32,715 nucleotides of DNA, taken from positions 1 to 32,715 of the forward strand of contig CAYTNY010000019.1 in the NCBI GenBank assembly GCA_964439215.1. The letters run 5' to 3'. Position numbers and translations under genes: made by a program. Below, one piece after another: positions 8,767 through 17,259 of this stretch. Every line of letters starts with the position of its first letter. The stretch's first letter is position 1. Under the pieces are notes generated by a model. It saw nothing but the letters and a program-made list of their open reading frames with translations. It had not been told where the DNA came from and made no database searches. This stretch comes from CAYTNY01 sp964439215. GTDB lineage: Bacteria; Oederibacteriota; PGYV01; CAYTNY01.

Positions 8767-9102
8767 ATGAGACTTCATGATCTGCAGGTTGTTATCAGTG
8801 CATCAAACGCTGCCAGCCGTTATCAAAGTGTTTATCAGCATCAGGGGCAGATCTCACAAATTCATGACATGCTTAAATTCAGCGAAGATTCCCAGCACCG
8901 GCTGGGTCTCGTAAATGAACTTGAGGAAGATTCCGAAACAGCCGCGATCGGGGAGAAAAAAGACAATACAAGAAAATGGAAAAAAAATGATACGGAAAAA
9001 GACAGGCACAGGGCACAGGAAAAAAATTATGCCTCTTTGCTGCTTGCTGAAAAGAAAGCACGGAGAATAAATCCGGAACACATAATTGACATAAAGGCGT
9101 GA
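8767..9102 (+). CDS. Small hydrophilic protein of the flagellar operon, unknown function
   Basis: I do not recognise this 111-aa protein. It begins MRLHDLQVVISASNAAS and contains a Gln/His-rich stretch (about 20-35), an acidic patch (about 55-65) and a highly charged Lys/Arg/Asp C-terminal half. No signal peptide or membrane segment is visible. An AGGAG about 10 nt upstream supports the ATG. It lies 46 bp after fapA and 4 bp before the next gene, so it belongs to the flagellar transcription unit. Composition suggests a soluble, possibly helical adaptor. No function can be assigned. Confidence 0.72.
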   Translation: MRLHDLQVVISASNAASRYQSVYQHQGQISQIHDMLKFSEDSQHRLGLVNELEEDSETAAIGEKKDNTRKWKKNDTEKDRHRAQEKNYASLLLAEKKARRINPEHIIDIKA

Positions 9103-9106
9103 AAAA

Positions 9107-9706
9107 ATGATAATTTTTCTGACAGTCATAAATATAATTCTTATTGCGGCGGTTATTGTGCTGTTTTTCAGAATCGGAAAATCAGGCGGGCATGCTTTCT
9201 CGGACCTTGAGGATGTTGAACTTCTGGAATTTCAGGAAAATCTGAAAAAACTCATAGACAGGATGAAAGAAACAGCCGAAAAAGGAACCGCTGATATGCG
9301 GCGCGGCAGCATAGAGCTTGAGGCGCGGATAAAGGAAGCTGAAAAAAACGCAAAAGAACTGAAATATCTTATAGAGAGGAGCCGGCATATAAAAAGCGTG
9401 GAGCGGAAAAAGGAAAAGGCGCCGGCGGATCCGGCGGAAAAAGAAGAGACAGACTCATTTGATTTACGGCGCAGGAGCGCCGGTGATCGGCCCGGCGTTA
9501 AATCCGCGGAACCTGAAAAAGAACCTAAAAAAACAGCAAAATTTGAAATGGATGAAGAGGAAAGAAACGGGGATGCCGGCGGGCAGGACAAATTCACGAG
9601 AGTAAGCAGGCTTCTGGACAGGGGTCTTGGAGTTGATGAGATAGTATCGGTTACGGGGTATACCAGAAGTGAAGTTGCTCTGATAAAAAATCTGAAAAAA
9701 GGCTAA
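9107..9706 (+). CDS. Membrane-anchored coiled-coil protein with C-terminal HTH-like motif (DUF6115/DUF2802-like)
   Basis: The 199-aa protein has one N-terminal membrane segment (about 3-22), a coiled coil (about 35-100), a charged disordered linker (about 100-160) and a C-terminal helical motif (about 165-197: SRLLDRGLGVDEIVSVTGYT, then SEVALIKNLKK). The end resembles the small helix-turn-helix-like module of DUF2802/DUF6115 proteins, which are often found in flagellar gene clusters between fapA-like and fliK-like genes. The assignment rests on architecture and the LxxxGxxxDEI pattern, not on a search. SD is weak. It is 4 bp after the preceding gene. Confidence 0.72.
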   Translation: MIIFLTVINIILIAAVIVLFFRIGKSGGHAFSDLEDVELLEFQENLKKLIDRMKETAEKGTADMRRGSIELEARIKEAEKNAKELKYLIERSRHIKSVERKKEKAPADPAEKEETDSFDLRRRSAGDRPGVKSAEPEKEPKKTAKFEMDEEERNGDAGGQDKFTRVSRLLDRGLGVDEIVSVTGYTRSEVALIKNLKKG

Positions 9707-9770
9707 AGAACCGGGGATTTTTTCCGAAATATTTAATATAAGATAATTATAAAAAAACAGGAGAATATCT

Positions 9771-12395
9771 ATGGTAATGCAGGGTGTCCGGGGAAATCTT
9801 TTTGAGCTTTTTGAATCCCAGGACAAATCCGTTAAAGATTTCATGAAGACGATTAAAACCGGCGATACATTAAGGGGCCGGGTAATAGATATTATCGCGA
9901 ATGAAAACAAAGCAATAATAAATTTCAAGGGGTATAATCTTGTTTCCGAGCTTCCGATGCGTTCTTCTGTGCAAAAAGGGGATGTTATAAATGTTGAAGT
10001 ATCGCAGCTGGGCGATAAAATAATGATGAAACTTGCGCCGGATGCCGCTGTAATGGGAAAAGGAGCCGAAATACAGCAGGGGGCGGAGGCTCAAACATCC
10101 AGGCAGACTGCTGATATGCTTGCGGCGCTGAAAGTGCCGGTTAACGAACAGAATATATTTATCGCGCGGAAACTCGCGGATTATCATCTTCCCGTTACAA
10201 AACAGAATATTGGCGAAATAAATTATGCCTTAAACAGGTATATGTCGGATAAAGGAATTGACGCGTCGCAGTTTAAAGCGCCCCGGCAGACGGCGCGGCA
10301 GAGCGGAATTGCGCGTGAAATGGCGCTTATAAATCTGCTCAAAATAAACGCACAGGCCGCTAAGGCCGCTGAGACGCTGAATTCCGGGAAATTAACAGGC
10401 GAACAGGCAGCGGCGTTAAAACAGGATACGTCCGCAAAAATTATTAATATGGTAAATACGCTTAATATTGCCGCTAAAAGTTCGGGGCGGGCTGCTGTAT
10501 CGGTAAATCCGGGCGGAACCTCTCTGAGCATCAGCGATACCGCGCCTGAAACAGCGGCAATGCTCGTAAAGGCGGCTGTATCGGAAGGCCTTATAAAATC
10601 ATCGGAGGGCCGCGCCATACAGAATAATATATCTTCCGGAAGTTCTTCCGCTGTGGGTATAATGAATAAAGGAGCGTCTGTTTCTTACGGAAATAACACC
10701 CTTACCATAAATCTTAACAATATAGCGGAAAATCTTGCGTCTGTCATACCGCGCCCCGCGCAGGGTGCGGTTATGCCGCAGGCAGTCAGTGAAAAAGTTT
10801 TTGAGCCTGTTATTATGAATCAGCAGCCTTCAAACCCGAATGCCGCGCGGGATGCGAATCAGGCGCAGGCACAGACACAGCAGCCGGCTCAGCAAACCGC
10901 GCCGCAAACCGCGCCGCAAAACGTTTCACGGCAGGCTGTAAATATACTGGCGGCAAATGATACGGCAGTGGAGCAGGGGATAAGCAGGATCGCTGATTCA
11001 ATTAATATGCTCGGAAAATTCACCGGTTCCAACGCAAACGCGCTTAACGAAGCCGCGTTAAAAGACGCGGGCAGGCTTATGAATACGGTTTTCAGAGAAA
11101 GCGGGCAGCTTCCCGCTAAGATTGACAATGCTCTTTCGTCAATGCCTATGCTAAATCCGGAGCAGGGGGCGCAGGCAAGAGAGGCGGCGGCCCGGCTGGC
11201 CGGTTTCATAAACGAACAGATGAGCGCAGATCAGACAGCGGCAAAGGCATTTCAGGGTTTTAATATTTCCGGAGCGGAGACTGCGGCGCTTAAACAAACA
11301 ATAACCGCTCTGGCGGATGCGTTTAACAATTCTGTTTTCGCGAAAAACACACAGCCTTCGGGGCAAAGCGCCGCGGGCGGGCCTGTTTTTGATGTTGAAG
11401 CGGCGATTGAAGCTCTTGCTTTTTTAAAGTCAAGGGCCATTACTGTTGAGAACACAAAAATAATTGATGTCATGAACCGTTATTTTTCAAATGAAATGAA
11501 ACTGAATCAGAGTATTGAGCAGTTTAACGGAGCTGTAAGGGATTTTGCGGCAATGGCGCAGCAGACAAAGCCGGGAGATTCGGCGCGCAGTATTTCCAAT
11601 ATGCTCTCGGAGCTGAGCGCGGCAATTGAAAATGCCGCGATAAAAACGCAGGGGCGCGTTCTTACCGGGGCGGATATGGAAGGGCAGCTGAAAAATTTCA
11701 TAGAAAACAGCGGCATGAATATAGAAAACAGAATTAAGACCATGCTGCTTAACAGGCCGGCCGCGGATGCGGGGGCAAAAAACGCAGGAAGCCCGGAAAG
11801 CGCCGTGAATCCCGAAAACACAGCCGCAATGAGCCGGAATATAAAGCCGCAGCTTATAAAAATAGACGCGGAGCTGCAGAAATTTGAAAACCGGAACCTG
11901 ACCAATGTACAGAGGGAAACTGCCGTAAAAATGGGGGAAACAGTAAGGGATATTCTGAATAATATGAACGCGGTTCAGTTTATAAATCAGAAGCCCGCGG
12001 CGTTTGACATGATTTATACTCAGCTTCCTGTTTTCTTTGAAAATAAATATTTTAACGGGGAGCTGCAGGTATGGTACCGCAAAGGCAGCCTGAAAGACGC
12101 GCTTGAAAGCGCTCAGCCCGTGAATCTCGTATTTATGCTGAACACATCAAAACTCGGAAACATAAAAATAAAAATGACCGTGTACAAAAGCGATATTGAG
12201 GCAGTTATAAAAACAGAGACTCCGGCGGCAAAACAGATACTGATGAAAAACAAAAATGCTTTTTTTGAAAACGTACGCGAGGCCAGCTTTAATATGAAGG
12301 TGTTTAATGTGCTTGTTGACGGAGCTCTTGGCGAAGAAGACGCGCCGGAGACGGACGGTTATATAAATCTCGGAAGCATAAATATGCAGGCGTAG
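9771..12395 (+). CDS. fliK: Flagellar hook-length control protein FliK
   Basis: FliK is exported during hook growth and, through its C-terminal domain, triggers the FlhB specificity switch. The 874-aa protein is long for the family. An N-terminal beta-rich region (about 18-85: DTLRGRVIDII, INFKGYNLVSELP, KGDVINVEV) looks like an OB/S1-type fold. A long Ala/Gln/Asn-rich low-complexity ruler follows (about 90-760), including a TAPQ-type repeat near 370. The conserved Flg_hook region is at about 765-860 (GELQVWYR, then NLVFMLNTSKLGNIKIKM). AGGAG is 7 nt before the ATG. flhX follows 9 bp later, fitting the FliK-FlhB functional pair. The poorly conserved middle is expected for a ruler. Confidence 0.87.
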   Translation: MVMQGVRGNLFELFESQDKSVKDFMKTIKTGDTLRGRVIDIIANENKAIINFKGYNLVSELPMRSSVQKGDVINVEVSQLGDKIMMKLAPDAAVMGKGAEIQQGAEAQTSRQTADMLAALKVPVNEQNIFIARKLADYHLPVTKQNIGEINYALNRYMSDKGIDASQFKAPRQTARQSGIAREMALINLLKINAQAAKAAETLNSGKLTGEQAAALKQDTSAKIINMVNTLNIAAKSSGRAAVSVNPGGTSLSISDTAPETAAMLVKAAVSEGLIKSSEGRAIQNNISSGSSSAVGIMNKGASVSYGNNTLTINLNNIAENLASVIPRPAQGAVMPQAVSEKVFEPVIMNQQPSNPNAARDANQAQAQTQQPAQQTAPQTAPQNVSRQAVNILAANDTAVEQGISRIADSINMLGKFTGSNANALNEAALKDAGRLMNTVFRESGQLPAKIDNALSSMPMLNPEQGAQAREAAARLAGFINEQMSADQTAAKAFQGFNISGAETAALKQTITALADAFNNSVFAKNTQPSGQSAAGGPVFDVEAAIEALAFLKSRAITVENTKIIDVMNRYFSNEMKLNQSIEQFNGAVRDFAAMAQQTKPGDSARSISNMLSELSAAIENAAIKTQGRVLTGADMEGQLKNFIENSGMNIENRIKTMLLNRPAADAGAKNAGSPESAVNPENTAAMSRNIKPQLIKIDAELQKFENRNLTNVQRETAVKMGETVRDILNNMNAVQFINQKPAAFDMIYTQLPVFFENKYFNGELQVWYRKGSLKDALESAQPVNLVFMLNTSKLGNIKIKMTVYKSDIEAVIKTETPAAKQILMKNKNAFFENVREASFNMKVFNVLVDGALGEEDAPETDGYINLGSINMQA

Positions 12396-12404
12396 GGAGA
12401 AAAA

Positions 12405-12674
12405 ATGGACGAAAAAAAGAAGGCCGTTGCCGTAGAATATGACAAAGAAAAGGATGGTGCGCCCCGCATTACCGCCAAAGGCAGGGGGGCGATGGCGGAA
12501 AAAATAATAGAACTTGCCGGACAGAATAATATTCCTCTGCATGAGGACCCTGACCTCATAGAAATTCTTTCCCAGCTTGATCTGGGCCGGGAAATACCCC
12601 CTGAAATGTATAAACTTATTGCCGAAGTTCTTGTTTATGTTTACAGGTCAAACAATAAAGCGGGGAAGTTCTGA
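12405..12674 (+). CDS. FlhB C-terminal domain homolog (FlhX-type)
   Basis: An 89-aa stand-alone protein matching the cleaved C-terminal part of FlhB. It begins near the point after the NPTH site: AVAVEYDKEKDGAPRITAKG here aligns with AVALKYEENGEKAPMIVAKG at FlhB residues 271-290. It keeps the family end (GREIPPEMYKLIAEVLVYVYR). There is no NPTH and no membrane segment. FlhX proteins can substitute for the FlhB C-terminal domain in some bacteria. It is 9 bp after fliK and closes the flagellar operon. This is a second copy of the domain in the same locus, not a broken gene: the start is complete and an AGGGAGA SD precedes it. Confidence 0.9.
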   Translation: MDEKKKAVAVEYDKEKDGAPRITAKGRGAMAEKIIELAGQNNIPLHEDPDLIEILSQLDLGREIPPEMYKLIAEVLVYVYRSNNKAGKF

Positions 12675-12711
12675 AAAAAACGGAAGATTCAGAATTATAA
12701 TATCTGTATCT

Positions 12712-12727
12712 GCCGCATATCTGCGGC
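12712..12727 (+). terminator. Possible weak terminator or hairpin after the flagellar operon
   Basis: In the 145-bp spacer after flhX, GCCGCA (12712-12717) pairs with TGCGGC (12722-12727) around a 4-nt loop. Five T residues occur only 5 nt later, so this is a poor match to an intrinsic terminator. The spacer also carries outer ATAATATC and GATATTAT arms (12698-12705 and 12791-12799). No other gene is visible there. Confidence 0.3.
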
Positions 12728-12819
12728 CTGCATTTTTCCGCGGAAACGCCTGATACAGCCTGCCGGCGCGGCCTCATTTCAGAGAATGTCTGATATTATA
12801 AAAAAACAACGGAGAAAAA

Positions 12820-13995
12820 ATGAAGAAAACAATGACAATGCTTGCGGCGGCGGTTTTTATTGTATGCTCCTGTTCCGGCGGCAGTGCGCGTTTCGGAGAA
12901 CAGGGCAAAACATACGGCGGAGATAAATATGACAGTGCAAGAGCGGTTGTGAGCGCCGGAGACGGAACATTTACTTTTGCCGGCATGACAACATCCATAG
13001 GCGCGGGGCATGTGGACGCCTGGATATTTAATGTTGATGAAAAAGGAAAGCAGAAATGGAGTTACGCATACGGCGCACAGGACGATGACCGGCTTTTCTG
13101 CATTGTGAACGGCGTGGATGAAGGTTATTTAGCGGCCGGTTTTACCGCGTCAGAGGGCGCCGGCGGGAAAGATATGCTGTTTATGAAGGTGGATGAAAAA
13201 GGCGATTTAAATTGGAAAAAGGTTTATGGAGGAGCGGGGGATGAGGAAATTCTGGCGCTTGATACAGCGGGAAAAAAAGGATACGCAGCCGCAGGTTACA
13301 CCGGTTCTTTCAGTTCTGATGGAAATATTGACGGCAGGATTGTTGTTCTGGATACGGATGGCGGTATTGTGAGCGGAAATAATTACGGCGGAGATAAAAC
13401 CGATATTTTTGACGCGGTTTTGTATACGGATAACGGAAATATAATTGCCGCGGGCCGTTCAAATTCATACGGAGAAAAAGATTATGACGGGTTTGTTGTA
13501 ATGACCGATATAAAAGGAAATTCTCTGTGGAGCAGAACATTTGGCGGAGGAGGGTTTGATGCCTTTTATGATATTCTGGAGGCCGGAGGCGGATATATTC
13601 TTGCGGGCGTCAAAGGGGACCCTGTGAACTCAAAAAGTTCAAATTTATGGTTTGTAAAAATTGATGCAAACGGCAAAATTGTCTGGGAGCTGGATCACGG
13701 CGGCCCCTTTATTGACAAGGCAAAAGCCGTAATAAAGTCAAATGACGGGAATTATATAGGACTGGGAATAACAGAACCGGATCCCGAAGGAATGCCGGAT
13801 ATAGTGATTGTTAAAATTGACCCCGCGGGCAGGGCCGTGGATTCAGCGGCTTACGGCGGAAAAAAAGATGATTATGCCGGCGCCGCTATAGCCGCGGAAA
13901 ACGGTTATGTTATTGCGGGGTGGACGGCAAGCTACGGGCCCGGCGAATACAGCGCCTGGGTTTTCGGGGTCAATGAAGAGCTGGAAATGCAGTAA
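12820..13995 (+). CDS. Lipoprotein with seven propeller-like repeats, unknown function
   Basis: The 391-aa protein begins with a signal peptide and a plausible lipobox (V15-C16-S17-C18, with C18 as the lipidated residue; C16 is a less likely alternative), so it should be membrane-anchored and extracytoplasmic. The rest consists of seven repeats of about 50 residues. Each starts with (Y/F/H)GG or YGA, followed by D, then a GYxxAG-like strand and a VD..G strand. Repeat starts lie near residues 32, 83, 135, 188, 240, 292 and 344. Seven copies fit a seven-bladed beta-propeller, as in proteins with delta-60/PQQ-like repeats. It follows the flagellar operon by 145 bp and converges on zapA with 41 bp between stops. 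Ligand and role are unknown. Confidence 0.85.
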   Translation: MKKTMTMLAAAVFIVCSCSGGSARFGEQGKTYGGDKYDSARAVVSAGDGTFTFAGMTTSIGAGHVDAWIFNVDEKGKQKWSYAYGAQDDDRLFCIVNGVDEGYLAAGFTASEGAGGKDMLFMKVDEKGDLNWKKVYGGAGDEEILALDTAGKKGYAAAGYTGSFSSDGNIDGRIVVLDTDGGIVSGNNYGGDKTDIFDAVLYTDNGNIIAAGRSNSYGEKDYDGFVVMTDIKGNSLWSRTFGGGGFDAFYDILEAGGGYILAGVKGDPVNSKSSNLWFVKIDANGKIVWELDHGGPFIDKAKAVIKSNDGNYIGLGITEPDPEGMPDIVIVKIDPAGRAVDSAAYGGKKDDYAGAAIAAENGYVIAGWTASYGPGEYSAWVFGVNEELEMQ

Positions 13996-14036
13996 TGAAA
14001 TAATTTTCAGATAAAAAAAAAGAAACGCGGAAGGCT

Positions 14037-14528
14037 TTAATCATTCCTTTCGTCTTCGTTTTCGCGGCTGCTGCTGTTATCGTCTTCGTTTTCGTCTTCC
14101 TGTATATCTATATCGCGTATGTCGTGCGTATCTGAACCGGCATTTTTAGATGCATCATCGGACATTTCCGGGCCGGATCCCGCAGAACCGCCGGAATTTT
14201 CCGGGGGCGGAGACTTTTCGGATAATTCGGGAAGCTCCGAATCTATCAGGCCTATCATATTTTCCACTTTATTTCTTACTGCCCGAAACTGTTCCGCGGG
14301 CACATGGTCTTCTTTCAGGGATTTTTTGGTATCAAACAGTTCGTCGCATATGTTTATGGCCGCCAGTATGGCTATTTTCTTTGTATCTTTAAGCCCGGTT
14401 GCGTCCTGTACTTCCTGCATGCTGTTGTTCAGATAATTCGCGAGCGTAATAATGTAATCCGGCTGCGCCACGCCTTTTATCGTGTATTCATTGCCGAATA
14501 TTTTTACTGTTATTACGGATTTGCTCAT
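14037..14528 (-). CDS. zapA: Cell division protein ZapA with acidic C-terminal extension
   Basis: ZapA binds FtsZ and bundles protofilaments at the Z-ring. The N-terminal domain is typical (VITVKIFGNEYTIKG, then a coiled-coil helix with ANYLNNSMQEV and KIAILAAINICDELF). I place the start at the ATG at 14528 (MSKSV, 163 aa), since GGTGA lies just upstream and the longer in-frame start reads into the preceding gene. The family is usually about 100 aa; here a Pro/Ser/Gly linker and a strongly Asp/Glu/Asn-rich tail add roughly 60 residues. The tail contains a repeated ENED unit. The gene is last in the pheT-zapB-zapA unit. Confidence 0.9.
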   Translation of the reverse strand: MSKSVITVKIFGNEYTIKGVAQPDYIITLANYLNNSMQEVQDATGLKDTKKIAILAAINICDELFDTKKSLKEDHVPAEQFRAVRNKVENMIGLIDSELPELSEKSPPPENSGGSAGSGPEMSDDASKNAGSDTHDIRDIDIQEDENEDDNSSSRENEDERND

Positions 14529-14529
14529 A

Positions 14530-14778
14530 TTATTCACCGGAAACTGTTTCAATTTGTTTTATAAGGGCCGCGATCTTTGTATATAAAAAATTCCTGTCGT
14601 TCTTATATTTTTCTATTGTTTTCTTCATTGCTTCAATTTCATATTTTAATTCAGGAGAGAGGCTTTCGCTGCTTTCTGCCTGTATTCTCAGGCTTTCGTT
14701 TTCTTCTTTTAAGTGCTTTATAATCACAAGAAGTTCTTTGATGCGGTCTTCAAGAATATCAAGGGCTATAAGAGGCAT
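14530..14778 (-). CDS. ZapB-like coiled-coil protein
   Basis: An 82-aa protein that is almost entirely coiled coil, with heptad-like Leu/Ile spacing from about residue 7 to the end (IKELLVIIKHLKEENESLR, ending DRNFLYTKIAALIKQIE). Size, composition and position directly before zapA suggest a ZapB-type Z-ring linker. The family is poorly conserved in sequence, so this rests mainly on context. Its TAA stop is separated from the zapA ATG by one base, and its start follows the pheT stop by one base, so all three are probably translated from one mRNA. Confidence 0.75.
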   Translation of the reverse strand: MPLIALDILEDRIKELLVIIKHLKEENESLRIQAESSESLSPELKYEIEAMKKTIEKYKNDRNFLYTKIAALIKQIETVSGE

Positions 14779-14779
14779 A

Positions 14780-17188
14780 TTATGACCTCAATTCCGCGGA
14801 AATATCGGATTTCAGCCCGGCGGTTATTTTGTCCATGATCCTGTTTATTTCCGCTTCCGCAAGAGTTTTCTTTTCGGATTGAAATTCTATGCTGAAAGAA
14901 AGGCTCTTTTTGTCTTCGGGAATCTGGCTCCCTTTATAAAGATCAAACAGCTTAAGCGACTTTATCACCGAGCTGTTGCCTTTTTTTATTATATTTTCAA
15001 TTTTTATTTCCGGTATGCCGCGGTCCACGACCAGTGAAATATCTCTCTTTACTGAAGGGAAACGCGATATCGGACGGTAAGCGGACGCCGGATTATAAAG
15101 TTCGAAAAGCTCTTGTATGCTTAATTCAAAAAGAAAGGCTTTTTCTTTGATTTTGTTTTCATAAAGTATTTCCTCTTTTAACCGGCCTCCCGAACCCAGG
15201 CGTTTTTCGCCGCACTTTATATCAAAAGAGTATTCAAAAAACTCATTCGGCTCCGTTTCTTCGTATTCAAGCTCTTTTTCGGTATTTAAGGCCGAGTGCA
15301 GGGAGCTTATCGCGGATTTTATGTAATAAAGGTCCGACGAAAATGATTTTTTGTTGAAGGCGGGTTCTATTATATTGCCGCAGGATACCGCGCCGAGCAT
15401 GGGTTTCTGAATGTAATTTCCTTTTGAAGGCATACTGAAAATGTTCGCGGCTTCAAAGAGATGTATGTTCTTGTTTTCGTTGTTATGGTTCGTTATCAGA
15501 TTTTTTATAAGCCCGGGTATCAGGCTTGTTTTCATGAGTGTTTCCTCGTCATTGAAGGGGTTTTTGACGGGAGCGGCGTGCGATGGGGCGTATGTCTGCG
15601 CGTTTATGCTCCGCAGGAACTTATTGTTCAGAAAACTGTAATTGACAACTTCGGTGAATCCGAAGGACAGCATGATATGCATAAGTTTTCCGGTGAAATC
15701 ATCAATGCCGGTTTTTCCGCCGCAGGTTGCCGCGCCGGAAGGGAGTGTTGACGGGAGCTCGTTATATCCGTAAATCTGCGCGATATCCTCTATAAGGTCT
15801 ATTTCGTCTTTCAGGTCTACTCTGTATCCCGGTATTGCAACAGAAACCGTATCCTGCGTATTATCCGAATATTCAAATCCAAGCGCCGAAATTATTTCAA
15901 GAATGGTTTTGCTGTCCAGGTCTGATCCAAGGACGCTGTTTGCTCTTTTGAACCGGAGAAGAATTTTTTTCGGGGAGTTTTTTCCCGGATATAGATCAAT
16001 TATGTTTTCGGACGCTTTTCCTCCGGCGGTTTCTATGAGCAGGGAAGCGGCCCTGTTTAAGGCGTCTGCCGCGCCCGTGATGTCAGCGCCTCTTTCAAAT
16101 CTGTAGGAAGAGTCTGAATGTATTCCCAGTATTTTGGATGTCCGCCGTATGGATGAAGGATTGAAACAGGCGGATTCAAGGACAACGTCGGATGTTTCCG
16201 GAGATACTGAAAAATTTTCTCCGCCCATTACACCGCCGATCGCGATCGGGTCCTTTGAATCGCAGATTAAAAGGTCTTCGGAGGTGAGGCTGTATTCTTT
16301 TTCATCCAGCGCGAGTATTTTCTCGCCCGGCTGCGCGGTTCTTACATTTATGCGCGAGTCCTTGATCTTTTTCAGGTCAAAAGCATGCAGCGGCTGGTTG
16401 AGTTCAAAAAGGACATAATTGGTAACATCCACCACGTTGTTTATCGGCCTTATTCCGATTGCGAGAAGCCTGTTTTTCAGCCAGCCGGGCGATTCTTTTA
16501 CTGTTATGCCGCGCACGAGCCTCGCTGTATAACGGGGGCATTTTTCGGGATTCTGTATTTCAATGGAAAGTTCTTTTTTTATATCAAGCCCTTTTTCGAT
16601 AAGGTCATCATTAAGTTCAAACGAAGGCATTTTTGTTTTTTTGCGCGTAAGCGCCGCAATGAGCCGCGCGACCCCGGTTATGCACAGAAGATCGGGTCTG
16701 TTGGGCGTGATTTCAAGGTTTAATACGGTGTCGGGGGTTACGGGGTCAAATTTCATTCCCGGCTTGTAAACGGAATCATCCAGGATCATTATTCCTGAAT
16801 GTTCGCTGCCGAGGCCGAGTTCTTTTGCCGAACACATCATGCCCTGTGATTCAAGTCCTCTTAATTTTGTTTTTTTTATTCTGAAATTGCCGGGAAGAAC
16901 AGCGCCTATGCGGGCAAGCGGCACTGTCAGGCCTTCTTTTATATTGGAGGCTCCGCAGACGATCTTGAAGGTATCTTTGCCGTCCGTGACATCACAGTAA
17001 GAGAGTTTATCGGCATTTGGATGAGGTTCAATTTTCAGAATCTTTGCCGCAACAATTCCTGATGCTTCAAATTTTATGTCTATAATCTCTTCTACGGGAG
17101 CGCCTGACATATTCAGGCGTTCTATAAGTTCTTCTTTTGAAAAATCAATATCAATATAATCTTTTAACCAGTTATAGGAAACAAGCAT
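14780..17188 (-). CDS. pheT: Phenylalanyl-tRNA synthetase beta subunit
   Basis: PheT is the beta subunit of the heterotetrameric enzyme that charges tRNA-Phe; it holds tRNA-binding and editing domains. The 802-aa protein is full length: an EMAP-type OB domain at about 40-150 (VAAKILKIEPHPNADKL), B3/B4 editing domain (about 205-375), B5 (about 405-485, IPGYRVDLKDEIDLIEDIAQ), a catalytic-like core, and an anticodon-binding FDX-ACB domain at about 709-802 (SRFPSVKRDISLVVD). A GGAGG precedes the ATG. pheS is normally directly upstream, but here the upstream side is a promoter and the divergent prfB gene, so pheS must be elsewhere in the genome. Confidence 0.97.
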   Translation of the reverse strand: MLVSYNWLKDYIDIDFSKEELIERLNMSGAPVEEIIDIKFEASGIVAAKILKIEPHPNADKLSYCDVTDGKDTFKIVCGASNIKEGLTVPLARIGAVLPGNFRIKKTKLRGLESQGMMCSAKELGLGSEHSGIMILDDSVYKPGMKFDPVTPDTVLNLEITPNRPDLLCITGVARLIAALTRKKTKMPSFELNDDLIEKGLDIKKELSIEIQNPEKCPRYTARLVRGITVKESPGWLKNRLLAIGIRPINNVVDVTNYVLFELNQPLHAFDLKKIKDSRINVRTAQPGEKILALDEKEYSLTSEDLLICDSKDPIAIGGVMGGENFSVSPETSDVVLESACFNPSSIRRTSKILGIHSDSSYRFERGADITGAADALNRAASLLIETAGGKASENIIDLYPGKNSPKKILLRFKRANSVLGSDLDSKTILEIISALGFEYSDNTQDTVSVAIPGYRVDLKDEIDLIEDIAQIYGYNELPSTLPSGAATCGGKTGIDDFTGKLMHIMLSFGFTEVVNYSFLNNKFLRSINAQTYAPSHAAPVKNPFNDEETLMKTSLIPGLIKNLITNHNNENKNIHLFEAANIFSMPSKGNYIQKPMLGAVSCGNIIEPAFNKKSFSSDLYYIKSAISSLHSALNTEKELEYEETEPNEFFEYSFDIKCGEKRLGSGGRLKEEILYENKIKEKAFLFELSIQELFELYNPASAYRPISRFPSVKRDISLVVDRGIPEIKIENIIKKGNSSVIKSLKLFDLYKGSQIPEDKKSLSFSIEFQSEKKTLAEAEINRIMDKITAGLKSDISAELRS

Positions 17189-17231
17189 AAAACCTCCATA
17201 AAAAGATATAAATTAAGCAACGCCATAAAGT

Positions 17232-17259
17232 ATTATACTAAAAGGGAGTAAATTGTCAA
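17232..17259 (-). promoter_or_regulatory. Sigma-70 type promoter for pheT-zapB-zapA
   Basis: On the - strand, a perfect TTGACA (17254-17259) and a perfect TATAAT (17232-17237) are separated by 16 bp. The ATG of pheT lies about 45 bp downstream with its own GGAGG. A short AAAGCA-T-TGCTTT palindrome (17264-17276) lies just upstream of the -35 box and could be an operator or chance. No T-box leader is apparent: the leader is too short. Confidence 0.85.

Noticed and set aside
13996..14036. A9/T9 run between the convergent lipoprotein and zapA genes as a terminator
   Set aside because: The homopolymer run is there, but I find no stem directly before it in either direction.
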